Origin: Dermanyssus gallinae
Taxonomy: Eukaryota; Arthropoda; Arachnida; Mesostigmata; Dermanyssidae
Direction of reading: 5' to 3'
Assembly: GCA_003439945.1 (NCBI GenBank)
Contig: QVRM01006831.1
Span: 1-64,000 of the forward strand
DNA: 64,000 nt
Shown here: positions 27,004 through 39,225 of the stretch, one piece after another
Position numbering within the stretch: the stretch's first letter is position 1
Layout: each line of letters begins with the position of its first letter
The notes under the pieces: model-generated
The model's input: only the letters and a program-made list of their open reading frames with translations
The model's database searches: none
Told to the model about the DNA's origin: nothing
Made by a program: the position numbers and the translations under genes

Positions 27004-27299
27004 TTTTGTATTACATACGTCTATATAAAGCATATGTACAACTTTATTTATTATTTAATGTTATGGTTACAGGGAAATGTGAAATATATATATATATATA
27101 CATATGTATATGTGTGTCGTTGTATATTGCAGATTTCTTCATCTCAGAAACACGTAAATCAAACCACACGATGTCAGATCTCACGTTCCGTGAGTTCGGT
27201 ATACACCAATACAAACCGCAATTTACTCAATTTTTAACACCATTCACTCACGCGTACGTATTCTTTAACCTACCGAAATGGAACGAACGACTCCGATAA
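23708..27299 (+). CDS. GGH: gamma-glutamyl hydrolase copy 2 (exons 23708-24554, 27133-27299)
   Basis: The predicted protein is about 337 residues and nearly identical to copy 1. Exon 1 differs at only a handful of residues (for example SPSYYRQ for PPSYYRP and KNWV for NNWV). The catalytic Cys in [11 protein letters not shown] and His in [14 protein letters not shown] are intact, as is the signal peptide. Exon 1 ends gcag|gtacgg in phase 1; exon 2 follows tatattgcag and reads (D)[11 protein letters not shown] through PKWNERLR. One extra residue before the stop distinguishes it from copy 1. The intron is 2.6 kb, half that of copy 1, because it lacks the mariner and part of the R2-type relic. 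Both copies keep open frames and splice sites, so both are probably expressed. The pair could also undergo gene conversion. Confidence 0.92.
25053..26112 (-). mobile_element. R2-clade relic, unit B copy
   Basis: This is the unit B counterpart of 17320-18390. It keeps the zinc-knuckle region ([18 protein letters not shown]) and the endonuclease segment ([20 protein letters not shown]) in shifted frames. The RT part present in unit A is deleted here. The match to unit A stops near 26112, and a short (TA)n tract and an inverted CR1-type piece follow. Confidence 0.78.
26164..26690. repeat. palindrome: inverted duplication of a CR1-type fragment
   Basis: The left arm (about 26164-26394) is the reverse complement of the right arm (26462-26690) with only a few mismatches over roughly 228 bases. 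The spacer is about 67 bases, largely (TA)n. Both arms encode the same RT thumb segment ([10 protein letters not shown]). Unit A has only the forward copy (19585-19815). The forward arm continues to about 26900. Confidence 0.9.
26919..27000. repeat. (TA)n tract, about 80 bp
   Basis: Perfect ta repeat just upstream of GGH copy 2 exon 2. The homologous tracts in copy 1 (20131-20148 and 20253-20297) differ in length. Confidence 0.95.
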
Positions 27300-28626
27300 G
27301 AGGAAGCCGCCGCCGTCAAAGAGGAGGCTCCTAACCTAAGAAAGGGAAGAAGATGAAGCTTTTGCTTGATATCGTAATTTCTGGATAGAGCGTTCGACGA
27401 CTGAAATCACTCTGAATCAGCCAAATGGCAAATGCAGCACGACCTCTGTCAGGTGAGCGCATGTGAGCCTGTAGTCACTTAAACAAGACTAATGTCAGGT
27501 ATACACTTTGTATCTAACAAGTAGATTTTCCGACCAGCCACGGCCCTTGGTGTGCATGTGGTCTGCTGTAGTATTAGATCTAAGGTAGCTGCCTCAGAGG
27601 ACCAAAGAAGAACATTTTTGAGATCTTGCTATATAGGAGTTTTCACGCAATTTGTTCCGCAACTGCATGGTTCCAGGATTTGGGACGTTTCGCAATTTGT
27701 TCGAAAATTCTGCAGTTCAATGGAACTTGTTTTCATAATAAGTCCGTGTGGCAGTGCACAGCCGATGCGTGTCGTCCTTTCGCAAATGCGTTACTTATGC
27801 ACTTCTGACATCTTTGAGCACAAGAAATGTTTCCCTACGCCCGCGATTCACTACACCGAAAGCCACATGCACTTCTATGTAGTGCACACACGGCGACCAG
27901 ACCAGATGTGCAAGACATTGTACAATATTACTAACGCTGTCTCTCTGTGAGTTGGTGAGAAGCTACTAGAAGCATTTAATAAAAAAAAAACACGCTCAAA
28001 TCTCGCGTAGTAATAATAATAATAATGAACTAAATCAATTGTTTCTGCCTATAGATTAGTAAAACAAAACAAGTACTATACAACCAAAAAAGTTAGCTAT
28101 GGATCTCAACGCAGTTGAATAACACTCTAACGAGGCCATGGTTGTTTAAAATATGCAATTGAAAATAAACACATAATTTTCTTAACCTGAGGTTGTTTGT
28201 ACATCGTGTCATTAATGAATGCACTTGGTGCAAAGCGGTGGTAGTGCGACATGGGAAATTGCTTCCTGTGCCAAGTGTTGTAAACCGCATTAGCGTAAAA
28301 AAATTAAAAAGGCTGTATATCGTGTCATTAAACACTGTCGTGCCAAATTAATCCCGGGTCCGATATAGCATGTGCAGAGGGTTGTTTTTTAAACATTTTA
28401 TTTTTAAATTGAAAGGTCACGCTTACGATTAATTTGTTACTTACTTGGCTACCGGCTTTAGACTTTCACCAGAATGTCACGTGTTAAAATGATCCCAAAA
28501 GGGGATGTTTACAAAATCATGCAACGACTGTATGACCGAGTGATGTATTATTTGTATATTGAAGAATCAACAATAAAATTTGTCATTTCATATTTATGAG
28601 TATTTTTTTATTGCGCTAGTAGACAC

Positions 28627-28667
<41 letters not shown>

Positions 28668-29118
28668 ACCATGCAAGCAAATCTAGACTTCATTATCTGA
28701 AGATGCGCTTTATGCTTGAAACATAGAGAAACATCTGGACTATGCAAACATAGAAATAGATACTTGGACAGATTCTTACCAGACGTTTGATGTCAATAGT
28801 TGTCCATATCATGCAGAACGGATGCTAATTAGTAATTGAGGGGATCACGTAAACCTTGTGAGCTCAGATATGATTGACCGCTTGTTTGATGTACAAATGA
28901 ATAATCGTAGAAGTTAAATAATGCGTAAACTAATTTTTATGTTGAAGACTTAAAATCATGAATTATATATTTGCATAGCGTGTAGCCAGAGAATCGGACA
29001 AGGCGGCTTCGCAAGCTTCACTGCCTTCCCACCCTACTTTTTATTCGGTAAATAAAGGCGTTTTTCTAAGGTTTTATGGCAAATCTTATAGCATATAATT
29101 TGACTCAGAACAAAGAAA

Positions 29119-29189
<71 letters not shown>

Positions 29190-30127
29190 GAATGAATTGA
29201 ATAATAATAAAAGTTGAAAAAACCCGTGTTGCTATTCACAGACTTTTGGTCAGCCGTTGCCCTGTTGCCTAAACTGTTGAGTGAACTGTCTATCCTACTA
29301 GTCTTACTTCGTGAGCGTTGCCTGGTACAATCAAATATTATCAAAGCGTTCTATCCAACACTTATCAAGCCCATATAAAAAAAAACATTGAAAAACGCAC
29401 ATCAATTTACAGACCTATTTAATTGAACAGCATATATATAGCTATAAAATCTACAGTTGTCTACAGCTATAAACAAATGTTGACGGTTTAAATATATTTA
29501 GAGTCACTAGCGCTCGCACTGATTTGCTCCTATAAATAATGCACTTTGTTAATTTTGTCTTTAGAGGTCACTGTAAAAAAAACACATAGTTACCGGAAGC
29601 TAAACAATATGATTGTTAATGCCACATCTTGCAGTATTACTGATCGCATATGTTTGGGGAAAATTGCAGAAAAATATTTGTCACTAAATATGCCGCACTT
29701 AAAATGGGTCCTGACTACTCTATATTAATATTTCATAGATATATTAGATCTGAATTGCGCCGCGTCACTTATTGTGATATAAAAGTACCTTAAGCTGTAT
29801 AATCATATGCCATAAGTATCGTGTCCCGCGTTTCCCATTTACTACCTATTGTTCAAATCATAAATTGTGAAGTGCTGAGTTCGTGAAAATATGCTACACT
29901 CCTGTTGCAGCCCACCCACGGGAGGCGTCTCAGTTCTCCTTGGCCCCGAGTAAAGCATCATCGCCGTCTTCTTTGTGAAGATGATGAATTCGTCTTTGCG
30001 TTTGTCCCAGTAGCCATTATAGGCATCTAAAGTTGTATCCGGAGATGTAACAAAAATGCTTCTCTAGAAATTTAGTTGGTACAGTGACACCAATTGGAAC
30101 TCGGCCACCAGTAAGCGAGACAGCTAG
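27300..30127. other. 3' flank of GGH copy 2, no further gene
   Basis: The stretch matches 20488-23060 of unit A. It includes candidate polyadenylation signals (aataaa near 27978 and 28569), the diverged 132-codon frame, a poly-A/(TA)n block at 29115-29186 and the YWDKRKDEF remnant on the - strand near 29940-30060. No functional gene is supported. Confidence 0.5.
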
Positions 30128-31600
30128 CACCCACGCTTACAAAGATAAAATTAATTCAACAGAACGTCGCGTCAAACACTCATCATTCTGGTTTGACGAA
30201 GGGCGAGGCGCGATGAGTCGTTCTTATTGAAGCAAGGAGACGATATTGCTCGTTCTTATTGAAACACGGAGACGATATTCTCTGAAACGCTGCTTTTATT
30301 TTTAAAGGTGTAAGATAGATCGTGCTTTGCTAAAATACATTTTGTCTGGAAACAGAAAAGTTGCTCAGATATACAGCAACAGGTGCCCCGTATAACATTC
30401 CCAGAGAAAAGGCAGCATTCAAAGGCTGCATGCTTGACTCAGCAACGCTGGTGTTTTATTTCTAAAAATATTACGGGTTAATTAAATAACAATACGAACA
30501 TAACAGAATCAGCGCAGAAGTGTTTCCCTTCGAGTAAAATAAAATTCATAAATGCCTCCACGAGGATCAAATTCCAGAAGTCTGGCTAAGTTGCACAATA
30601 CACGTCTATCCGAAGCGAAGGGGTTATCGTGTTGAACCGTCCTCATGGCGCCGCATCACTAAAGGAAGCTGCATATACAAGCTACCCTGCAGCTGGCTAT
30701 CCGAACGGTAATATTCTTTTCTGCGTTTTCAAGAGGTGATACTCCTGCACAGACTGCTCCCGGACAACGACGGTAGCTTACTTGCTAGCCGCAACAACAA
30801 CGTTTATAGATGATTTCGTCGAGGATTCAAGTTGACTCACACCTTTGACTTGAAGGGCTCTAAAATTTAGCGTCGACAAAAATTGCTATTGATTGATTTT
30901 TCATTCGCTTAGCATGTATACCTAAATACACATGTTGTTTACACTGCATTTTTTTTGTTATGCACACACATGCTATACAGCATTTTCTTCGCACCGTGAC
31001 TATGAAAACACATAGTTGGATTACTATAAAATTAGAATGCGTGCTGCGCGTCGGACAGTTTGATCTAACTGTCGTGATGATTGGTATATGTCATAAATTT
31101 ACATTGTTTTTGCTCTAAGTAAATATCTGCTTGGTGCTAAGAGAATATTAATGAATAAAATGTCGGGCTGTGACAGAAAAGCACAGGCAATCCGAACAAG
31201 GATATCGGTGCAAAGTTATCCGAAAATAAATATTTATCTAGATACGACAGGTAAAATACATTAACTGTGTGCAGTTTGGTGTATTGATATTCTTTTTCAG
31301 TATACTGCTCTCTAGGTTGGCGGATAGAAAGTAAGAAATGGCAGTAAAGGTGCATAGGTGCGTGAAGATGCAGAGAGTAAACTGGGGCACTTATATGACT
31401 GATGTCAGCACGAAACAGTGCCCGTCCAACGACGGGTCGAGAACGCTTTTAGGGGTATCGGCATAGAATTAGCAGAGCGGCAAATCCTCTTTCTGCCTTT
31501 GATGTGGCACTGAAAAGAGCGATGATGTGACATACAAGCTCAGGCACTCTACAGTCGAAGCACACCCCATGATCTGTTGGATGCAATACGATAAAGTATT
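30128..31600. other. intergenic sequence, no gene seen
   Basis: A short near-repeat (cgttcttattgaagcaaggagacgatatt / cgttcttattgaaacacggagacgatatt, about 30210-30275, described here only by its ends) is the only visible structure. No coding signal is seen. Confidence 0.4.
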
Positions 31601-31780
31601 TTAGCCTTCCTGGATAGTCACGCTCGCAAATGAAAGCACATGATGTTTCTGGACTTCTCTCTAATTCCGAGTCGATCTAAAACTATCAGACGAAGTTTAC
31701 TCAAAAGGAATCCTTCTACACGCGAATGTTCTTTTGGATATCAAATATACATGATATATTCTATCGCTGCTCATACACTG
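31601..31780 (+). pseudogene. decayed GGH last exon, relic 1
   Basis: The sequence aligns base for base with the last exons of GGH copies 3 and 4. Matching stations are ttagccttcctggatag (for ttcagaattcttggtaa), gctcgcaaatgaaagcac (for gctcgcaagtcgaagcac), gagtcgatctaaaacta and tttactcaaaaggaatcc. The related 3' flank (cgacgcgctacttgtgtag) also matches. In-frame stops and indels disrupt it, and the acceptor is damaged (ttag for tcag). No matching exon 1 is visible upstream, so the rest of that gene copy is lost. Confidence 0.75.
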
Positions 31781-31789
31781 GACTAGAGC

Positions 31790-33500
31790 AGTCTAGGAGT
31801 GAATAATACATGTGACTGGTCGCAAGTTGCGACGACGCGCTACTTGTGTAGTCAGTGCGTAGAAACTACATTTATAATGTTACATAACAGAACGCAGCTA
31901 CGCTATCTGTCCCAAAAAACAAGCAATTCGAATAATTTATAGTTAATCATCTGCATTTTTTTCTCATATTTAGCTCACTAAAGATAATAACGCAGGCGAC
32001 AAATGCATCTGCCCTCTCTTCTTAGACACCGTCACTCTAGCTATAGATGGTTGTGTAGCTAAAATATAGCAAGCTAAGAAAGGAAAGTCGACTTCACACA
32101 CCAAATTACACGCACTACAAAACAGGATACAGAAATTCGATTAAGTGTGAAAGGCTTAATATGCGATCATTTGTCAGCTGTGGAACAGTAAAATCAAAGG
32201 AATGAAAGTCGCAGTATAGTTACGGATAAAGTAAGCGCTGCTAGGGCTAAATATATTGTTAGATTAACTAAACTGAAATTGTCGGCGCTAAATAAATTTA
32301 AATACAAAATCAGATCTCCAATTTTACAACAAATCAACAAGTATGACTCATAGTCGTTGAAACCATACGCGACTAGGCAGCGGTCGGAAGCGCCATTATT
32401 TTTAAGTAAGACGACTAGAAGAAAAAGTAACACTCAAAACGGGCGCTTTCTTATCATTACATCTGATTATTATAAGGGCGTTTTATAGATCGTGTCACAA
32501 GACTCAGCTGCTTAGAGGCAAAAAGCATAGCCAGCTAGAGGTAATGTGGCCATTGAAAGGCTTCTCTTCCAGTTAACCGTAAGAGACGCTATGTCAATCA
32601 CCACGATGATAAAAACAAATCACAACTTCGTTTAATTGATAAGCTGCTATATCACCCAAGATACCCTCAGCAGATTCAGTTTCTGTTTCGGGCCAATCGT
32701 TCTCTGAAATGTGCGTATGAGATTACAGTAATAATGATAAATGACAATAGGTGCCACAATTTGCGTGTGCAGGTCTTTGGGCGACCGAACCACCTAACAA
32801 GCTAAACTAAACTACAATAAAAAGCCGCAGCAGACGCAATCAACTCTCAAATACCACCTATAAACTGTAAACATCGTAGTTGTGACTGACACACTTCACT
32901 GAACCGGATATTGTCTCAAGGATTTCCGCTGATCAGATTGAAAACGTTTTACAGCACTCGTAGTACACCACCTTAACTTATTTTCTGGCCGCATATTCTC
33001 ATAGCATTGCCTGTAGTACGGGTTTACTGCGAAAACCTTCGCAGCCGACTTATAAAACTAGTGAGAACGCATTGGTGTTCGAACGGGTGCTCATACCTGG
33101 CTCCCGTTGTCAATATACATAGAGAAACAAATTGCCGTGCTGTCAAATTTCTCTCGTAGCTTAAGGATGTTTTTTCACTTTCGCCGTTTTCTGTCGCTTG
33201 TGAACACCGATATCGCAATTTCAAGCTGCCAAAACTTTACCTTGGCACATTCTATTTCCTAGAACAAACATGTCATTGTCAAAATTTGCATCGAATTTGA
33301 ATCAAATTAAAACAGCAAATACTCGCGTAGAAAAAAAGATTGTCTCTGTCCTCCAGAGTTCAAAGGACAGAAGTACTATCTAGAAATCAATTTCTATGGG
33401 AATTTAGGAATATTGAGTTATCGTTTAAGTTAATAGTTAACATTAAGACAGTTCCTATTACTAAGCGTCCCAGATGCCGTAGTACTCCCCGGCCTAGCCG
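31790..33500. other. intergenic sequence, no gene seen
   Basis: Unique AT-rich sequence with only short open frames. No feature can be supported. Confidence 0.4.
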
Positions 33501-33539
33501 CCACAGGGGCGGTGCATGGTGTACGGCACATTATTCGAG

Positions 33540-33745
33540 AACCACTGGACGACGAAGCTTGAAGGCATTACTTTACACTCCCACAAACGTTTACGGGTGC
33601 CGCAGCACCTGCGGCGAAGTGGTATGTCAAAGTTCCCGAGGATCCCTGTTCTTAGCGCCAGTAGATGAGTGAAATTCATCATATCACCGCCAAAGTTCAT
33701 ATTAAAAAAATTGACACAAAACGAAGTCTTTAAGGGCGGCACATA
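33540..33745 (-). pseudogene. possible beta-galactosidase exon remnant (weak)
   Basis: On the - strand the frame reads VNFFNMNFGGDMMNF, then NFDIPLRRRCCGTRKRLWECK. This loosely recalls the family's VNFYMFxGGTNFGF block followed by YDYDAPL. Key residues are altered and the spacing is short, so if the resemblance is real this is a dead fragment. It could be chance. Confidence 0.15.
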
Positions 33746-34871
33746 CCAAAACATGATTACTGGCGAATATGCGTATATATGCAGCCATTATATACATTTG
33801 AAAGTCGCATGTATATACGCATACATAAGTAAGTAAATATCTATAATACAATTTTGTTACGGAAGCAAATGTGCATATAGGATATATTCTATCCGGTATG
33901 CACTTAATAATGTTTAGAGAGTCAAATCAGAAATTCATACCTGAGGAGTTTCCAGTTTGAAATTTCCCCTGAGATAGGTCCTTAGATGTTTAGACCCCTA
34001 AATTCTTAAGCACGATCAATTTCAGTAACTCTAAGCGCACGTCAAATCAAATGTTGGACTGGAAAAGGAGACACAGATGACCATACAAAGGACGTACAGA
34101 TATTCCTTATACGTTAGTAATAAAGTAGATATTACTAAAAGAGACCTGCACTAGGGGCATTTGATATTGTGTACTGATAGATATATAGGGCATTTGGTGT
34201 TGTGTGCTGATAGAGTTCACTGCCGTCCGCTTAAATCTGATGGACTAACAAATGGCTATCAGCCTCTTGCTGTGTCAGCCTTCTCTCTGGACGTTTATCG
34301 AATTCGTTTTCGTAACAGTGATATGAGCCGGTTTGCGGCGACGCGCCGCCTTCTATGACCGTTGACGTTTTTAACACCGTCAGTTAATGAACGACGTCAC
34401 CATGGACACTCGATTAAATCGCCTTCCAGACCTATTACAGCACTGGGCCGCCGTTCTACTTTAGGTCTTAACGCGAGAGTTGCCTATTGCGCACAAATCC
34501 TCAAACACACCCAGTTAAGTCTAGTTGTACACACTCATATGCACCGTATCGCATTCGGCTCCCTAACAACCACCCTAACTTTCAAAGTTCAAACATCCGC
34601 ATTGAGAATTACTGTAACGGTTATCGTCTATAGCCAGCCAACCGACCGACCGCCCCCGTTGAACGTGTGAGTAGCGCGGCCGAAACGCGTTTGATGACTT
34701 GAAGCAGGCTCCCAACACAACCGCACCGATGATGAAACGGTAAACGGAGAAAGAAGTCACTCGTATACGTTGTGGCTGTAGCCGCTATCAGTGCGTCCGC
34801 TGGCCGCGTTGGCAACGCACGCGATCGAGTCTAAAACAACTCCTTATTAATGTGCTGACAAGACGACGACG

Positions 34872-37103
34872 ATGGTGATGATGGTGGTGGTAATACGCCT
34901 CGGTCGGCAGCAGCTTCTCTTTGCACTTGCTGTCACCGGCTTGTGGCTACAATGCTGTCACGGACAGTCAGACTGGCATACGGGGCCCATCATCGGAGTG
35001 CTGGCTGAGGAGTACGGTGGCGAGCCTTGGGATGGAGTGCCCTTCATCGCGGCGTCGTACGTGAAGTTTGTCGAGCTGGGCGGAGCGCGTGTTGTGCCCG
35101 TACACATTAACCGCGACCAGCGCTACTACACGACGCTACTCGACCAGCTGAATGGCGTGCTGTTTCCCGGCGGTGACGCGGACCTCCATGATTCAGGCTA
35201 TGGACGCGCCGGGAAGGTGATCTTCGACTACGCCGTCGAACGCAACCGGCGTGGCGACTTCTTCCCGCTGTGGGGCACCTGCAACGGGTTCGAAATGCTC
35301 GTCTACCTCAGCGTCGACACGTCGGCGGTGCTAACTCGCTGCAACTCGACAAATCAGGCTGTGCCGCTCGACTTTAGAAACGCCTCAGACAGTCGACTTT
35401 TCGGCAGTATGCCAGCGGATGTCGAGTCGTATCTGAGCACGAAAAACACGACGGTGAACTTTCACGAGTGGTGCCTCACACCTGACTCATTCACAAAGTT
35501 CGGAGTAAGCCGTTTGTACCGAGCGATGTCCGTCAACCGGGACTGGAACGGACTCGAGTATATATCGTCAATTGAGGCAAAACACTACCCCTTCTACGGG
35601 GTCCAGTTTCATCCGGAAAAGAACGCCTTTGAATGGTCCAACCAAGCGAGCTACAAAAGCATACCACACTCCGCAGAAGCCATCCGAGTCACCCAGTACT
35701 TCGCAGGTAGGACATGCCTCGCTTGACATCGGTGAACGTCGAGCCCGGTGGCGTGGTGCATTCGTCTGCGCCTCGCAACCGGAGGAGACATAGGTGACAT
35801 AGGTGCGCGGGTTCGAGCCCCACCGTTGCACATTTGTATTTATGGGGTCCGTCTGTGAAGAAATGCGCAAAGCAGTCCCATAGAAGTTAAATCTTGGCTG
35901 AGAGTCAGCTCTGAAAGTATCATTGACATCGATGAACGTCAACTCAAAACGAATGCTATACATTGTGTTAGCTGTGCGCTATTCCTATGTGAATGTATTC
36001 TCATTTTCAATGCTAATGATGCACAAGAATTATTTATTTAAAGCAGCTTCGTTTTGAAATGTATCTTTTTTTTTGTCTTGTAGAACTTGTTGGTAGAACT
36101 TTGTAGAATATTTAGGTGTATGTACACAATCCGACGCCACGGGCGTAAAACGTCAAATAGAAAAGCGGAAGAAAATAACAATTTTTTTGCGTCAATATTA
36201 TGGAACCTGCTACGATAGCGGTCAGGTATATAGACCACGCTGCAGAAATGTATAGTGATGGCAAGTACTTGTTTCATTAGGAAAGGAATTTCATGGGTAG
36301 AAAATCGAGGTAATCCACGCCACTAAGCATACTTCAGGGCGCTCAGTTCTATGATCTGCAAAACCTAACCGAAAGTCATATCTGTCAGGATTCCCCTGTT
36401 ATAGTTTTTGAACGCTAGAGTACAAAGTTTATATGTGTTGATTGTGCTCACATTTGACAGCTTATATCTGTGAGAGCTCTAACGGTCTTTAGTGATAATT
36501 CATTATAAACTTCTAGGAAGAACCTGTAGAACATGCATCTTTTATGTTTTGGCATTTTTTTATGGGGGGGTTGATGGTAATGCACCATCTCTTTTTATTG
36601 AGACATCTGTGCCCCCGTTTTTTCGATCATGATCGATTTTTAATCCACCCCTTCATTCACCTTGTTTAAATTGGGAACCATGAAAACCAATTTAGGAGTG
36701 GCCGGTGTGGGTTTCGATTCCAGCCTTCTCTAATGCAAGGCAAAGGCTTTTGTCACTAAGCCATCTTGCTCGGTAAATCATTATTATATAGCTAGTATTA
36801 CTACTGCATCTAGGAAAAACATGTAGAACATACGTCTTTTACGTTTTGGCATTATTATATAGCTATTATTACTTATATAGTTACTGCTACGTCTATATCT
36901 GCATAGGGGCTTTAACATGGCATGCGATGAGATGAAACGCCTCCATTGAACTTCATTTTAACTTTCGACGATATTTCATCGTAACTATACACTAAAATCG
37001 TATTCTGCTGACATCAACGTTCCCTCGTATCATTATGACTGACGGGATGGCATGGGTATGTTGGTCGGCAATTCTAGTACCGGAAGCCAGTTTTATCCCG
37101 GCG

Positions 37104-37139
<36 letters not shown>

Positions 37140-37766
37140 CATACGTTATTTGCGGTCGGGCCATAAATGTAAATTGACCGAGTAGGATTATTGAAGGGCG
37201 CCATTTACTACCAGCAACAGTAGAAAGAAGTGTAAGCCGGCAAGCAGCTGCCAGTTGTAAGTTATACATACGTTTTCTAATAAGGTAGAAATACTATGCT
37301 TACAGTGTTGTTAAGGCGCACAATAAAAACAATTTCACAGAAATATGTATATATAAATTTGCTAGCATAATGTCTTTTGAATGGAAGGCAAATATTATGA
37401 GGTCCCGTGTGAAATGCGTGTTAAAAAATATTAGGTAAGTTTGTGCAGTTAGATCTCATATTTTCTCACGAAGCTTACTCCTTTCTAAACTAAACATTTG
37501 ACACCCCACGAGATCCAGGTTTCCATATTTACAGTTTTCATGAAACAAGCAAAAGCAGTTTGGTGTTTCATAATTCGAACTCAAACTGGTCTGGCGTTTC
37601 AGAATTCTTGGTAAACGAAGCTCGCAAGTCGAAGCACAAGATGTCCGATCAGTTCTTCAATGCCGAATCAATCTACAACTATCAGCCGACGTTTACTCAA
37701 GAGAAAAGCTATTCTACGCAAATATATTTCTTTGGTAATCGAACTCGTGCGATCGCTGTTCGGTGA
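34872..37766 (+). CDS. GGH: gamma-glutamyl hydrolase copy 3 (exons 34872-35706, 37603-37766)
   Basis: The predicted protein is 332 residues. A signal peptide (LLFALAVTGLWLQCCHG) precedes QSDWHTGPIIGVLAEEYGG. The nucleophile Cys is near residue 137 ([12 protein letters not shown]) and the catalytic His near 247 ([14 protein letters not shown]). Several N-x-S/T sites (NAS, NTT) suggest glycosylation in the secretory route. Exon 1 ends tcgcag|gtagga in phase 1; exon 2 follows tggcgtttcag. The joined FAEFLVNEARKSKH is very close to the family's AEFFVNEARK. A polyadenylation signal (aataaa near 37859) lies about 95 bases after the stop. The 1.9 kb intron holds a SINE and a tRNA-like element. The several ATGs at the start (MVMM) leave the exact initiator open. 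Confidence 0.95.
35741..35922 (+). repeat. tRNA-derived SINE with target-site duplication
   Basis: The element begins gagcccggtggcgtggtgc. It has an A-box-like segment and a good B box (gggttcgagcccc) at 35812-35824, followed by a tRNA-unrelated tail ending ctctgaaagtatca. Direct repeats ttgacatcggtgaacgtc (35723-35740) and ttgacatcgatgaacgtc (35923-35940) flank it. GGH copy 4's intron has the same site once (ttgacatcaatgaacgcc at about 42020), which is the empty site. Confidence 0.88.
36514..36855 (-). repeat. tRNA-like sequence between 45-bp direct repeats
   Basis: On the - strand about 36775-36695 reads gagcaagatggcttagtg, an A-box-like D-arm, and ends with ctggaatcgaaaccc, a degraded B box. 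This suggests a tRNA pseudogene or SINE head. Related sequences ctaggaagaacctgtagaac (36514) and ctaggaaaaacatgtagaac (36808), each continuing to ttttggcatt, flank it. They are too long for a typical target-site duplication. Confidence 0.4.
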
Positions 37767-37864
37767 TCAGGACTGAACTGCAATTAATACCCGGACGGAT
37801 GCTACTGTTGCGACGACATGGTACTTGAATTAATCATGGACAATCACCTGGAAAAATGAATAAA

Positions 37865-38990
37865 TCTACATGTTGCCAATTTATTAAGAAAACACTTATT
37901 TTATTCCAGTCATTGAGTTCAATAAAATGTAGCTAGTGCAGACGGCAAATGCAATAACTCTCCCTAGAAGAGATTCTCACGGAGGAAAATCAAATTCCCA
38001 TGAATGATGTTGCATACCATTTATAGTTTTTGAACTTTTATTCCTATGTTCTCTCAGTATAAGAACATTATAGTCGCATAGTTCCCATGGCTGAAAGCCC
38101 GTTTACGAGCTAACACTAAATTTTATATATAATTTAGAATACCTGTGCATGACTTAGTGTTTGCCATGCATTTTTGAGCGCATGAGTAAAACTTCATGAT
38201 CAACCACCTTTTAGTGTGCGTTGGCAATTAACGAAAAGTAGTACAACTATATCCATATGCAGGACAATGCATAACAATATCCGTATGTACACAAGAAGGT
38301 AAGGTTTATACATAGACATTGGGAGTATGATCTACATCTTATTTAATGATGTGGGCGTAAAGTCAATTTGCCTCAATTGATTAATTTTACTTGGCAGTTA
38401 TGGCCTGTTCGGTTTAGTTATTCAATCTGCCGGACCGAGTATCTTCGTATTCTGCTATCTCGGCTTAATGGCAAGTAAGATCCGAAATATTGATCTCATG
38501 TCGAGTTCACGGTTCCCTCCAGGCGATAATTTTCACATCGCAGGTAGTTAATATTGTTTTGCAGAGCAAAATTTGCATAAGAGTGCGTTTTATTCAACCC
38601 AGCCCCTGTGACCGCTTTATAATATCATCATATTTGGAGAAAAGACAGTACGTTTTCTAGAGATGGCACAGTAAAATCGCGTAGAATGACCTGCATCGAC
38701 GACTGAGTTGTTGCTTCCGTCATCTCCACCGTTGAACATTAATTAGTACGTTGCAATCACGCATCGAACCGTCATTAGGTAATACCAAAATGATACCTCC
38801 AACTCGAAAATTGATTATTTGCTGGATCTTGATTTTTGTAAACATCTCTCAATGTTCTTTTAATGTTATTTTGTTTCCACTAGCTAACGCAAATTCTAAT
38901 GACATTGTTTTTTCTTCCAAACACGTCAGCATTTTGTAGTTATAGCGCTGTGAAACATTTGTGACGGTGTGCCCGGTCGATCCACATTGA

Positions 38991-39037
<47 letters not shown>

Positions 39038-39069
39038 CCGCCATTCTATTTCTTTGAGGGGAACGCTTT
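37865..39069. other. intergenic sequence, no gene seen
   Basis: AT-rich unique sequence with a (TA)n(TG)n tract at about 38996-39036. No gene is supported. Confidence 0.4.
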
Positions 39070-39225
39070 TTAATAATTCCATCTATAACTATCAAACTTT
39101 ATTTAAAAGGAAGCCTTCTATATGCAAATGTAATTTTTTTTGGCAATCAAACATGTGTGCAATTTAGTGTCGCTTCTCAGTGAATGAAATACGTGATTGG
39201 CTGCAAGTTGCGGCCGCGCGCTACT
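39070..39225 (+). pseudogene. decayed GGH last exon, relic 2
   Basis: This aligns with GGH copy 3 exon 2: aattccatctataactatc (for gaatcaatctacaactatc), tttatttaaaaggaagcc (for tttactcaagagaaaagc), then atgcaaatgtaatttt and ttggcaatcaaacatgtg. The 3' flank (gcaagttgcggccgcgcgc) matches that of relic 1. The acceptor end is lost and the frame is broken. No exon 1 remains nearby. Confidence 0.72.

Larger units (their letters stand above)
23597..30127. repeat. tandem segmental duplication, unit B
   Basis: This 6.5 kb unit starts ttcgccgcgttgtcggg at 23597 and ends gagacagctag at 30127, the same endpoints as unit A. It is shorter because it lacks the mariner, about 0.9 kb of the R2-type element, and about 300 bases near its right end. 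It has gained a palindrome at 26164-26690. Confidence 0.9.
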
